Assembly: GCA_964007475.1 (NCBI GenBank)
Contig: OZ023274.1
Coordinates: 79,619,303 to 79,683,302 of the forward strand
Direction: 5' to 3'
DNA length: 64,000 nt
Source of the DNA: Hybos culiciformis
Lineage: Eukaryota > Arthropoda > Insecta > Diptera > Hybotidae
Position numbers and translations under genes: made by a program. Below, one piece after another: positions 12,825 to 25,533 of the stretch; positions within the stretch are counted from its first letter, which is position 1; each line of letters opens with the position of its first letter. Below the pieces are notes generated by a model. It was not told where the DNA came from, did no database searches, and saw only the letters and a list, made by a program, of their open reading frames with translations.

Positions 12825-13641
12825 TGCTAAAGATACAGTCGACGTAGTTCGCGCGTGTATGCGCACGTAAAAAATCAAATTGTATGAAAATGTATGAGAC
12901 TTGTTATACGCAACGACGTAAAACGTAGTTTACGCGCTTTCCCAGTATTTTATTTCCCAGTATTTTACGCCGTAGATTGTTGAAATCATTTGTTATTGTT
13001 TTTTTGGTGTTGCCAAATTTTAAATTTTTCTTTTACAAATTTAATATAGAAATTACTGGCGCAAATAAAGTTTACGTGTACTCTTCCGACTTCGTTAAAA
13101 CTTGGTGAAAGGGTAGAGGTGGTTCCCAAACGCCCAAATCCGAGAGGGTTTGTGCAGGCAAGCCCCTGTTTCAGAGATATGGCCCTCCAAAGTTTTCATA
13201 AATTAGGTGGGAACAAAAGTGCATTTTTTCGCAACCAATTTATTTTATGTTGAATGAAGGATGGAGGCTGCCTCCTTCAAACCTCCAGGGCTTTTTATAT
13301 TGCTTACTTATACGGGATACCTAATGGGAAATTTTGGAAGGTCGTATCTCTGAAACGGAGGCTTGTGGGCCAAATTCCTCTTGGACTTCGACTTTTAGGG
13401 ATCGTCTCTACCCTTTTTTTTTGGAGCAATTTTTGTCAAATAAAAAAAAACATTTAAAACTTATTTACCAATAGTTTATAAATAAATATTTTTTTTTCTT
13501 AAAATGGCAACAATAACTTCTTATTCTCTTCTGTTTTTCGCATGTGAACGGCGTTGAGCATAACAGGTAAAAAAAAACAGTTTTTTTTATTTTTTTTACG
13601 TGCGCATACGCGCGTGAACTACGTCGACTGTATCTTTAGCA
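12825..13641. mobile_element. Foldback MITE-like element with TTA target duplication
   Basis: The 817-bp element starts TGCTAAAGATACAGTCGACG and ends with its reverse complement, with about 45-50 bp of terminal pairing through a GCGCGTGTATGCGCACGTAAAA-like stretch. TTA flanks it at 12822-12824 and 13642-13644. A second, inner inverted repeat pairs about 13109-13190 with about 13335-13420 (shared core GTTTCAGAGATA / TATCTCTGAAAC). It is much less AT-rich than its surroundings. No transposase is visible; the 67-codon ORF at 13254 is part of the foldback arm. Confidence 0.85.
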
Positions 13642-13824
13642 TTATACAGAAATTAAAATTAATAAAATGACTATCAAAGAAACTTTGTATGAAAATAAGT
13701 TCATCTATAAATTTTCAATAATTTTAAATTTTAAATTTGTTTATAAAAATTTTATTTTTTCAATTGGACATTATTAAAAAAGTTTCCGAGAAAACAATTT
13801 AAAGCCATCAGGTTATAGTAGATT

Positions 13825-14005
13825 ATTGAATATGTAAACTAAATTTGTTATTAATTAAGAGTTCTGTATACACAAAAATACATTGACACGAGTCAATAAT
13901 TATATCACGAGACCGAAGGTCGAGTGATATAAATTGACAAGTGTCAATGTATTTTTGTGTAAATACAGAACGAGTTGTATAACAAATTTTGTTTACATAT
14001 CCAAT
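13825..14005. repeat. Nearly perfect long palindrome (about 181 bp)
   Basis: The two arms pair almost throughout, from ATTGAATATGTAAAC (13825) to GTTTACATATCCAAT (14005). The axis is at GACC-GAA-GGTC (13911-13921), so the loop is only 3 nt. The arms include ATTGACACGAGTCAATAATT opposite AATTGACAAGTGTCAAT. A full-length RNA or single strand would form a hairpin of roughly 85-90 bp. It is probably a foldback transposon remnant. Confidence 0.85.
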
Positions 14006-14011
14006 ATACTG

Positions 14012-14352
14012 TTTTAATGCGTAGGGGAGAGGTAGTTGCAAAGAGAGAATATTTTTTCTTCTCATTTTTTCTCTTTTTTTTTTTTTGTATTTGGCTGTAT
14101 TGAAATATTGTGAGAGATATTATGTTTGTTTAGGTATTACGTAATATTCAATACGAAACATCTAAATGATTTCATTATTTACGCTGATGCATCTAAATTT
14201 TTTCATTATATACGCTGATGTATCTAAATTTTTTCATTATTTACGCAGATGCATCTAAATGATTGCATGTGTATTGATGCATATAATACTCCATTTAGTG
14301 ATCTAAATTCTATAGCACTAAATACAACATAACGATCCCCAACGCATTAAAA
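14012..14352. mobile_element. Inverted-repeat-bounded segment carrying a minisatellite
   Basis: TTTTAATGCGTAGGGGA (14012-14028) is matched by TCCCCAACGCATTAAAA (14336-14352) with one mismatch, bounding 341 bp that begins 7 bp after the palindrome. The interior holds the 31-bp minisatellite at 14159-14280. It could be a separate MITE or one half of a composite with the palindrome. Confidence 0.6.
14159..14280. repeat. 31-bp tandem repeat, about four copies
   Basis: The unit CATCTAAATTTTTTCATTAT + ATACGCTGATG starts at 14159, 14190, 14221 and 14252. The last copy is 28 bp and more diverged. Copies differ by one to a few substitutions. Confidence 0.9.
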
Positions 14353-17300
14353 TAATTTAAATTTTGTAAAATTTTATTTCTCCTATACATTAAAAAAAAT
14401 CAATAATTTTCACTTCGACTTTGTGGTAGAAAATACCAAAATACGCATAAATAAATATGTATTTTATAAATAGATCATAATAAATTTACGTTTCGCGTGA
14501 TTTTATTTGATAATTACAATGGCTAACAAAAAAATACTTATTTTAAGACGCATACTACGCATAATTTTATTTTGATTTCTTCATAAATAAATATCTTGTT
14601 ATCCTTATATTTCTGAAATATGTACATCATTGTAACATTACATTGAAAAAAAATAATTTAGTAGATTTTTACAAAAAAAAAAACTGGTATGTACATCCAA
14701 ATTCATTATTTTCATTATAATTCTAATGATTATGATTATGCTTTATTAAAAATATGTTAACAATGTTATACAAATAATAATTTTGTTAGTATTGCTTCTA
14801 TCGAACAAAAAATTATAACTTCTGTAACTTTTGAACTGACTAACGAAGAGGGCTCGAAATATGTAGTCTTAAAATGTGAAATTAAATTGTCAATTATTTT
14901 CGTCGTAAACGTCGTAAACGAATGAATCAATCAATGCCATTTCCTCAGGCGCATCCTAGAGTTTTTTATTACTCACATTTTGAGTATGATTTCAACTTTT
15001 TCCATCGGCTAGTTCAAAAATTATTTCCGGGAAACAAAATCAAAAAAAAAATTTTTTTTTATAATCAACGCGACCTATCTATGAAGCGAATGTAATGCTG
15101 ACTATTTTCAGCAACATAATGCAAACAAATGAACCAGCCTGAAATTGTTTTTGGTTAAAAAAAAAATGTAAAAACCTTTGTCATTAATAATAGGGATGTT
15201 TAAGGTGCTAACTTTTTTTTTTTGTATATTATTTTATAATCCTAAGTACTATAAAAGAATAACTCGACCATAGTATTGAAAATCTCATTTTCAATAGGTG
15301 ACATCCCTAACTTTATTTTTTAAATACATATATAAAAATTATTCTACATAGCTCTAATGTCAAAATGTTAAAATACTAAGAATTTTCCGAAAGACATTAA
15401 TATAATTTATGATGATCAAAAAATGTTATAAAATGTCTATTATATGAACCAAAAGTAACGTAATTAAGTAGGTACTGTATACCTTAAAATCATTGATTTG
15501 AAAATGAATCAAAAACTTTTTAAAAAATTCAATGAACTCGTTAGTGTATACACAATGCTGAAAAATTTTAATAAAAAATCAATAAATTTTATGAAAATAT
15601 TATTCTTAATTTTATTAACAAAAAAATAAATAAAAAACTGCAACTTGGTAAGAAAATCAAAATTGAAAAGTTCTGGGTCATAAGTTTTTTTTTTAGAATT
15701 TGAATATTTATTTTTTTTTTTAAATGTATTATAATAACGATAAAATAAATTCCAATAAATTTTCTTTATAATTTATTCCACATTTAACAAAGTTATAAAT
15801 CCATATACCGGCAAATAAGTAAAAAAGAAAACCAAGTGAACTTTTCACATAATATATGAAATTTAAAGAAAAATAAATAAATTATTCAATACTTATGGCA
15901 CAGAACTTTCTAGTTAAAGTTTCGTTCAAAATTCCCAAGTTTTTCTACTCAATAATTTATGTTTTATGTGCACCTACTTATAATAGTGAAAAGGGCCAAA
16001 AATTTGTGTATTTTTAATTTTAAATTTTTAACAATTTTTTAAATAAAACTGTATAATATACGCAATAAAGGAGAAATATTTAAAACCCACTTTAATGGTT
16101 AGGAATTAAATTCTCTTAGCTTTAATAGTTCTTTTGTTTCGTTAATAATTTTTAGATAAATTTATTCTTAATGGACTTAAATGCCCACTTGTCCAAAAAA
16201 AAAAAAATTTCCGCCTTCTTTTTCTAACTGATCATATGTTTATAAATCTTGAATTTTAATAATGTATCTGTATAATTTAAAAACTATGAATTTAGATTTT
16301 TATACTATAAATTTTAAAATGATTAATAGCTATTTAATATTATGTACATTTAGCTAAAATTTTCTCTAAAAGTCCATTAGATTTATTAAATGGTAATGTT
16401 AAGTTTACTGTAATGATTATAAAGTGTAATTTTATTTTTCAAGATATTTTACCTTAATTTTAAGAGACATAAAAATCAGTTCAATAGTAAACAGTTTTAT
16501 TTTTTTTTTAAATTTAGGTTAACAGGTGGATTAAACATATATAATTCGGTTTGTTATATTTTGTTTATTTAGTGAAAAGTATAATACTGTCGATAATGTA
16601 ACTTTAGATAATAATTATTATAAATATGCAAAAAATAATTTAATTAATTATTGAACAATATATTAATAGAAAATAGATATGGAACACAATTATACTTAAT
16701 AATCAAAGTTATTAGAATTAAGCTGAATCAATTTTTGAATCTTTTTTTGAATCTTCAAGTTTAGAGTTTATTGAACTATAAAATTAAGGAACCTCATAAT
16801 AGGGATAGAAACAAAGCATATTGATTAGTTTTAATATTATAACAATACTGAATAATATTTTGAATGACAAAAATTCAAGTATATATTTAGTATTAAAGGC
16901 TCAATATATACTTCGAATAATAACAACTATATACAATAATTTTAATTAAATAAACCCATAAAATTTTTGTTCAAAACCAATATCTAAGATTAGAAGATTA
17001 AAAACAAAAAAAAATTATAATATAAACTAACTATAAAATGTTTGCTTGAAACATAATGCTTTAATTACTTTTGAATATGTTTATCCTTTTTTCCCAAATT
17101 AATTAAGATAAAATATCCCCTAAACCGAACCAATAAATTTTATAAACATTATAAAAATATAACTTTTGTATTAAGGATATCCTTTAAAAAATTATTTAAT
17201 TGTCTATTTTTTTTTTCTGTATTTGTTTCTCTATTTTTGGGGTTCCATTTGTTTTGAATATTAAATTAAAGTTTATTTAGATATTCCATTAAAAAAAATA

Positions 17301-18939
17301 AAAAATTTAATTGCTTTGGTAAATATTTCTTGAAGCAATATGACAATAAGACTCTTTTTTATACATATTTTGATAACATAAATTAGTATGTGTATTTGTT
17401 AATTGTAACTATAAGCAAATATTTCCTTTGTGTCTATGAACATGAATTAAATTAGTATTTTATCTCTTAACTATTAATAATTACACTTAAAGTTGAATGT
17501 CTTTAAGATAATTTTCTTTATAATGAGTAGCGAGAAGGATAATTTATTTCTGTATGGCATGCCTTTAGATGTAGAGACAAAATTTCCTATTCTTAACATT
17601 TTATTAGACTTACGAATTATAAACCTACCAAAATGTTTTCTTCCAAAGTTTCTCCAAGTATCTGACTCAAGTCAAAAAAATTAAAGTTTTTAAAGCTAAA
17701 CGTACTGTACATACGCATATACAATATATACTTTAATTTAAATCAATTCACATAATTATCCAATTAAAATTTAACAGTTTTCCGTTTAATTTAATTATTT
17801 TCTATTTTAAATTTTATTTTTCCTGAAATTTATAATAAAATATTTTTCTTTTGCTTTATTTTAAATAGAGGTTTAAAAATATAGTATAATCCATGTCATT
17901 ATTTTATAGATAGTTAAATATTTAATATTTTTGTAATTCATTTTGTTAAAAAAAAAATAAACATTAACAAAAAATTTAAATGTATAAAATGAAATTAAAA
18001 TATTAAATCCCTAATATTATATACATTATGCACAGTTGTGGTCAACCAATTTGCACATCGATATTTCAATTTGTTTGCCCACAAATAAAATGTTAAGTTC
18101 AAAAAAAATTTTTTTTTTGTTTACTGAAAAGGTCATAAATTTGAAAACCGTCCAAATTTAGATAATTATAACAATTTGATTTTTATCACTGCGGTCTAAT
18201 AATCCAACAAATTAGGTAAAATGCAAAAAAAAAAATTTTGTTCAGATTATTTTTGTTTTCCTTCTGTTTTTCAGCGAGACAAATAAAATTTTTACAAATA
18301 TTTTAATTCTACTGAAATATTTTAATTCTACTGAAATATTTACCACATTATACATACTGCGACATAAAATTATGACATTTTGATTCGAAGAAATGTTTAA
18401 ATATCACTGAGCTCATTGTTTGACAAACACACACAAACCGCAATTTAATATTTCATGCATTCATTCTGTGCTGCTCTCTACAGCTTTTACCATTTTTATG
18501 ACAAAAAAAAAATGCATAAAAAATTATTAAAAATGCATTTTATTTTTTATTCCAATTTGAGTTAAATGAATTCAATTTATTGAGAAATCATAAAATGACT
18601 ATAAAAAAAATTTTTTTTTTCAATCGAATATTTCAATACTTTAATATTGTTATAAAATTAATAAAATATATTTTGTTATCTTTTATTTGCATTTATTATC
18701 TTGTTTTCATAATTGTGGAGATTAAAAAAAAATTCATAACAGAAAAATATTTATGTGTAAACATAATAATATAGCGATTTTATGATAAAATTATTAAATT
18801 TATTTTTGTACATTAGATAATTTTGAAATAAATTAAAAGTTATAATGAAATACAGAATCATGTTGAATTTCTTTTAGGACTCGGGCTGAAATGAAAATAG
18901 ATGAAAAAAATTATATATTTTATTTATATTTTATTTGTA

Positions 18940-19325
18940 AAAAACAAATAGCTAACTGCGGCAGCTATAATTCCGGGCTATGTATATATAGGTCAAGTCA
19001 AGCTAGTTAATTACTTAAGCAAGATTAGCTATTTTTCATAACAAAGGATTATAGCTCGTACTTTTATCTTTTACTATATCTGTTCATATTATTATAGCAA
19101 TTTTCGATATATAGAAATTTAGGAAACATATTTTATAAAACACTTTTTTGTGACTTGTTAACTATAATTTTGTTGTAGCAACTTTTACTACAATTCATTT
19201 GCTATACATTTTTGAATGAGGTATTATAATAAATTAAAGATTTTAAGCACATTTACTGCATACACAGTTTTAGTTATGATCACTCCTACACATAACTGAT
19301 TTTCCATCGAGTTTCCTTTTCGGTG
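18940..19325 (+). repeat. Dispersed repeat family, copy B
   Basis: It contains AATAGCTAACTGCGGCAGCTAT, GGTCAAGTCAAGCTAGTT and AGCAAGATTAGCTATTTTTC boxes in the family order. It ends with the conserved terminus ATTTTCCATCGAGTTT...CGGTG, followed by TA at 19326-19327. It is about 385 bp long with no coding capacity. Confidence 0.7.
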
Positions 19326-20231
19326 TAGGATAATTTGCTCACGGGTTTTCCGGAATTCTAAAAGTGAATAATTTGAATGAAAAACAACATAAATTTTTTG
19401 GTTGTGTGTTAAAAAAATAATAAGAAAATTTATAAAATATTTAATTACTTATTATTTTTTCCAAAAGTTAAAAATAAACGTTAAGAAAATCACTTATCGT
19501 TTGAGTTATTAAAGATACAATTTACTAAAATTTTCTTATAGTACAAAGATACTTTTCTTTATGAAATTTTTTCATAAAAAACCGATTTGGCGCAATCATC
19601 ACATTTTTTTTACTTACGAAATATTTTCCATAATAAGCTTCTTCTTGAATGCAATTGAAACGGTATTAAAAGGTATTAATAAATATTTCGAAGTTATACA
19701 ATTCAAGTAATTTGACAGTGAAAAATCAAAATATATAAAATTAAAAAATATTTTATGGAAAAAAGAAGAAAAAAAAAAACAAAATAGATACACATATTTT
19801 ATTTGAACAATTTATAAAAATAAATTTAATAAAAAAAAAAAAAATTCCCCCATTAAAGATACATATAATAAGATACCTTTAATTTTTTTTTTTTCTAAAT
19901 ACCTATCTAAATATTTTTATTTTCTTCTTTTAAATCAAAAATAGAATAAAAATGTCGAAAATTATAAGCATAAAAATAAAATAAATGTTCGTAATGTCAA
20001 GAAATAAAAATTTCTACGATTATCCTTTTCTAAAAATATATATTTTTTAGAACCTTTTTCCTACTAAAAAAAAAATTATTTAATTGCCTAAAAAAAAAAA
20101 AGGCTGCATAAAAAATTTTAAATCACCTATGCGAATAAATTCTTTTCACAACGTAAATTTTTTCACGTATACGTATCTTATGTACATAATCATGTATATA
20201 CATATTATCTATCTACAGCAACATAAAGCCG

Positions 20232-20404
20232 GGGGATGGAAATAAGGCCGCGACGTTTTTTTGTTACGGTCTTATTTCATTTTGAAAAATGAAATAAGGC
20301 CGCGAAGATTTTTTCGCGGCCTTATTTCGTTTTTCAAAATGAAATAAGACCGCAACAAAAAACCTATCGCGGCCTTATTTCCCGCGGCCTTATTTCACTG
20401 CGCC
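20232..20404. mobile_element. Small palindromic element with 10-bp target duplication
   Basis: CATAAAGCCG occurs directly before (20222-20231) and directly after (20405-20414) a 173-bp GC-richer palindromic segment. The interior is built from inverted copies of GAAATAAGGCCGCGA. The ends (GGGGATGGAAATAAGG / reverse complement of CCTTATTTCACTGCGCC) form imperfect terminal inverted repeats. A 9-10-bp duplication suits a Mutator-like (MULE) or related insertion mechanism. It is non-coding. Confidence 0.85.
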
Positions 20405-23400
20405 CATAAAGCCGCCTAGAGAAAAAAAACAATACAAACATGGCATATAAACCACAACCAATATTTATATCAAAACTATGTATGAAAATTGTTTTAGAAA
20501 AAATTAATATTGTTCTCTAAAAAAGGATTTAAACCAAAAATAGATTTATTGTTAAAAGCTAAATTATTAATATTAATTTTTCTGAAGAAAACCGGATTGA
20601 ATTGAATGAAAATTTACATAATCAGACAATGAAAAACACAAGGAGGATTTTTTTTTGTTTCATTTATTCATCGATTCAATCAAATTCGATCCGGTAATAA
20701 AAATAATCCTAGCTATACATATTTTTTGTCGATTTTTTCGTAAAAAATATTATTAATCATATATTTTTGCATTTTTTTTATCATTTCAATATAACTATAC
20801 TTAAGTATAATAATATTACCTTGGTTTTAAGCTAGGCTCATACATTTGTTATGATTTTTATGATTAGATAAGAGATGTTTTGAATCTATTTTTGTTTTCT
20901 CTTCACGGCCTGATATTTATATCGCATTAGAATTAGAATAAGAATTTGCAATTATCGTTGTATGGAAAACATAATATCAGTTTTGGTTTGTTTAGAAAAA
21001 AAATTAATAAATTTGGCTACATTAAAGTGAGTATATTTTTCATTTGTTTTGTGTCAATCCAAAATCAACGTCATTGAATTAAAAAGATCTGTAAGTCCTT
21101 ACCAAAAAAGATAAAATATTTATTATATGAAAAACCAAAATGATGAATGTGGCAACTCTTATAAAAATATGGAACATCATAATTTTCTATAAATAAATTT
21201 CATATATCAAATTTTTGACAAATGATGAAAGATATAATTTGTACAAAAAATTCATAATTTTTCCTTTCCCTCCCTTATCAAATTTAATTTGAGAAGGAAA
21301 AAATCCGGTTATGAATAATATTATGCTTTTTATTATGTTCACATATTTAGTAATGCTTTTTTTTAGGGTTATGTATATTTTTCTTTAATGCCTACATGCA
21401 AAAAAAAACGTATTTTTTTTTTACATCCTGAGGATTAAGAATGAGCCGGTAATCTCTTTTTTCGCCATTCAACAAAGAAAAATAATATTTTTTCAAGAGT
21501 GGCGAAAATTAAATTTTGAATTTATAACATTAAAGATTCTTAAAGTAATAATTTATTTTAATGTTAAATTCATTGAACAATAAAATCAACTTTTCTTTCT
21601 TTTTAAAATTTAAAATTAAACTTTTCTTTGAATAAATATAAATCGGGATTTAACAGTGCAAGGCTCTTTAAAGCTTCTTATATATAAATCCAATAGTTAT
21701 TTCGAATGATGTGCGCTAGTAACTACTTATGTTATATCTCTTAAAACTCTTATACCTATTCAAAAGGATTCACAATTTTTAGTCAAAATTCGTTATACTA
21801 ATATTTTATTAAATTTGAATATTAAGAATTTATCTCAAATGCTGAATTTTCAACACAACAAATACATAAAATCTATGTACATTAGACTGTAGGTACATAT
21901 ATGTTAAATCACAACTTTCAAAATTGTAAATTTTCTTCAAAAAAATAAATAAAATTACAATAAGTTACTATAAAAGTAAAGAAGAAAATAACCATAAATA
22001 AAAATTTTGAAATCTTTGTTACAACAATGTGTATATACTTAATGTTGTGTACAGTAGACATTGTTGTTCTATGATAATAATGTGTATATGAATATGTATT
22101 TGATAATAGCAAACTATTTTGTGAAGTCAAAAAGCGAAAATCAGTATTCAAAAATTTTTATTTTACAATTTTACTTTTAATTTTTTTAAATATCTACCTA
22201 ACAGGTAAAACCCAAAAAAAAATTCCTAAAATTAAGTTATTATTGAAAAATTATTACGAATGAGGTTGACTATCTAAACAGAACATAATATACACTGCAA
22301 AGACAGATGATGGCAACAATTTTTGTACATCGCTTGCTATGTACATAGGATTAAACGACGAACAAAACAATAAAAACAGTAATTTTAGGCTAAGAAGTAA
22401 CAACATATATTTCCAATTAATCACGCAGTTTTCTTTATAATTTCTCTGCTATACTTTATATCTAATTAACCAGGGAAGTTTGTTTTTTTTTTCAGAGTAA
22501 AGACGTTTAATATATTATGTGAATACCTCGTGGATACATTTATATAAAAAAAAATTAAATCATCAAAGGATCCATTTCAGCATTAAATGGATAATGTACA
22601 TAAATGGACATTTACGGAAAAATGTTTACTTTATTAAATCCAAATGCACATTAATTAATTCCCTTTTTTCCAAAAATAAAGTAAAAAAAAAAAAAATTCT
22701 AAATAATCTTCTTAACATCAAAAACAAAGTTTATAAGAAACCTATTTGTTGGAAAATTCAAAGAAACCAAAAAAAAAAAATTTCCATTGTACAATATCTC
22801 AAAATCATTTCTATTCAATGTTTAGGAAAACAAAATCTTCAAAAAAAAAAAATAAAAAAAAATCTGAAGAAAAATCATAAAATATGTAAAATGCACACAT
22901 GCTTTTTTAAGTACAGAAAATATAATTTTTTATTTTTTTATTTTAAAAATTGAAAAAAAAAAAAAAACAAAGAAAAAAATCTTAAAGATGTTTTTCCCTA
23001 AGAGGCACGTTCGTTCGAATGACTTTGATTTTATTTTATTTTTGTGAATTTTTTAAATTATCTTAATCTCAGCAGAGATATATTTTGCGAGTTCTTTGAC
23101 ATCTTTTTTTGTTTTTTTTATTTCAGTGACATATTTTTAGTAGCAAACAAATTAATTAAAGCTTTAAAGTTATAATCTATTAGGTAACTTATGTTATGTC
23201 TGTTGGTCCTTTAAATTATTTAGTATTTGGCGGGATATCGTCGAAAAAAAGTAATAAGTTAGAAAAAAATCAAAAACATACTAGTTGTATTTATATCCTA
23301 ACGTCGCACAGTATGAGACAAAATAAGATTTGCTTGGCCAAAATCGATGATTTATTTTGTGGTTTTGAATTGAAAGACGATAATTAGGACGACTTTTTAC

Positions 23401-25185
23401 TGCGGAAAATCCTTTGCGACATTTTTTAGTCCGAAGTTTCCGGCATCAATGTTCAAAAATTAAATTTTTTTCTATATTCTATTATGTATGTTACGTGACA
23501 TTTAAGGTATGCATTTTATCCAATTTTACAATTTCATTTAACTTCAAAAATGATCTACTTTTATTTAATTTTAAAAATTTCAGAGATTATATTCATTTAT
23601 AACACTTTGAAAATTCTAATCTTATTATCAAACATTCTCATTTTTTTTATCTTAACATTCTTTTTTGTACAATTTTGTACAATTTTGATGCCAAATAAGG
23701 CAAAATAAGAATAAGAAATGATTTAAGAAAGAAAGAAAACAATTTTTTTTTTTTACTAAATGAAATATGATAATGCGAATGAAATTTAATTTATTTATTT
23801 ATTTATTTTTTTTTACCCATTTCAGATTTTTTTTTTTCTTATTTTTTATTATGCAAATTGTGTAAACAATAATCTTGCACCACAAGAATTATCTCGGTTC
23901 TAGATTTGTGTTATTTATATATATTATTTAATTTACTTTTGCTTCTTCTAATAGCAAGCAATGATGATTGATTGAATCAATATGTTATAAATAAGAAATG
24001 TTTGACTTAATATGAAAAAATCAATTATTTTGGTCTAGTTCATTAGTTCATTCTTAGTATATTTCCATAACCATTAAGTTAATCTCTGTTCAAAATCGAT
24101 AAAATTCATGCCATTTTTAGATAAAAATAAAAAATTCGTGGCAACTGCAATAATTTCGATACTTATACATAAAAAAGCGCATAATATTTATAAAAACTTA
24201 TATTTGAATATTATGAATTGATTTGGTAGTCAAAATTATGAACAGAAAGAACTTTTTTAACATCACAATACATTGCAAAATGAAATTCGATTAAATAAAA
24301 ATGCTTAGTATAAAAATATTTAAATTTAAAAATTCGATATTTAAGTTTTTGCAAATATATACGATTCACATTCATTTTTTTTAAATATTGTACTATCGGT
24401 GGTAAGAATTTATTTGAAAATGATCAGCCAGTAGATAGAAATCATTAGTTATGTTAAATATATTTTTGTTTAATTTATTAACTTAGACAAGCGTGTATAA
24501 GAAGCCTAAGATATAAGCATCTTTTAAATTAACTTTATAATTTAAAAAATGATTTTCATTCACTGTATTAATTTTTCGTTTTTAGATTTCAACATAAATT
24601 GCATTCCCACATATTATATTTAATTGATAACCAATTTACGTAGGAACAAGAAGATAACTTCTATAAGAATGTATTTTCTTTATAAAATATTATTTTCCTT
24701 ATAATCACAGTAGAAAATAATTTTGATTGGATAACAATAGTACAAATGGGCATTCTTAAAAAGTCTTGAATCAATTATATTCTCTGTCAACTAAATATAA
24801 AAAAAAAACACACACACAAATATAAATTATACTTTCAATCAATGACACAAGGGTGTGTACAGATTTATTGTTTTTATATGTTTTTGATTCCAATGATTTA
24901 CTAAAAGTCAAATTAATATCATCATAAAAAAAAAAATGTCTCTAACATAAGATGCCATGTCACGTCAAGTGAAAAAACTGTTAATAATATGATTTCAATA
25001 TATTTTGTTTTTGTTCTCTTCACACAACATTTAAAGCTTACTTGCGATGAATAGTTGAAAATTTCACCTTAAAATTTGATGGTAAATAAAATATATATAT
25101 TTTCGCAAAGATAATAATTCTGAATTATAATAAAGTTAAAAAATAATAATTAGGTCCGTATTTTTATTTTATTTTTTATTTTTTT

Positions 25186-25533
25186 ATGAAAATGAATAGC
25201 ATTATAAGGAATTCTTTATTTTATTCGCAAAAGTATTGTTATGTAATATTATTATTAAGAATAACAATTATGCATTATATGCTATACATGCAACTGGAAA
25301 TATGTCCAATAATTATAATACATAGACATGCAGTTATTAGAATAACCGAGGCAATGAAAAAATTCCATTTTCCGGTGAATAAGTCAAAAGACAAGTATAC
25401 TTTAGGAAGTAATAAATTTTTTGCCTTACTTAATTTTGATGGATTTATGCCGCTGTCTAACTTATTCTTATACTATTATGTGTCTAATTTATTTTTAGAT
25501 CACTTGTATTCTATAAAGCGAAAATTAGCTTAA
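25186..25533 (+). other. Longest non-repetitive unexplained ORF (115 codons)
   Basis: The frame runs from ATG 25186 to TAA 25531. The N-terminal part is hydrophobic and low in complexity; the middle (HRHAVIRITEAMKKFHFPVN to LGSNKFFALLNFDGFMPLSN) is more protein-like. There is no recognised family, signal or conserved motif, and no clear flanking splice sites. In DNA this AT-rich, 115 stop-free codons are unexpected but not impossible. Confidence 0.2.

Noticed and set aside
13254..13457. 67-codon ORF
   Set aside because: It lies inside the 12.8-kb foldback element and reads through its inverted arm, so it is incidental.
15191..15309. Possible small MITE bounded by TAGGGATGT / ACATCCCTA
   Set aside because: Only about 9 bp of inverted repeat and no target duplication, which is easily chance.
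18033..18058. Tc1-like terminal sequence (CAGTTGTGGTCAACCAATTT)
   Set aside because: No matching inverted end was found downstream and there is no transposase. One end alone is too weak.
22519..22953. 144-codon + frame as a real gene
   Set aside because: It starts only with GTG, is about a quarter lysine from A-tracts, and has no recognisable domain. A good acceptor at 22494-22497 does not lead into it without a stop.
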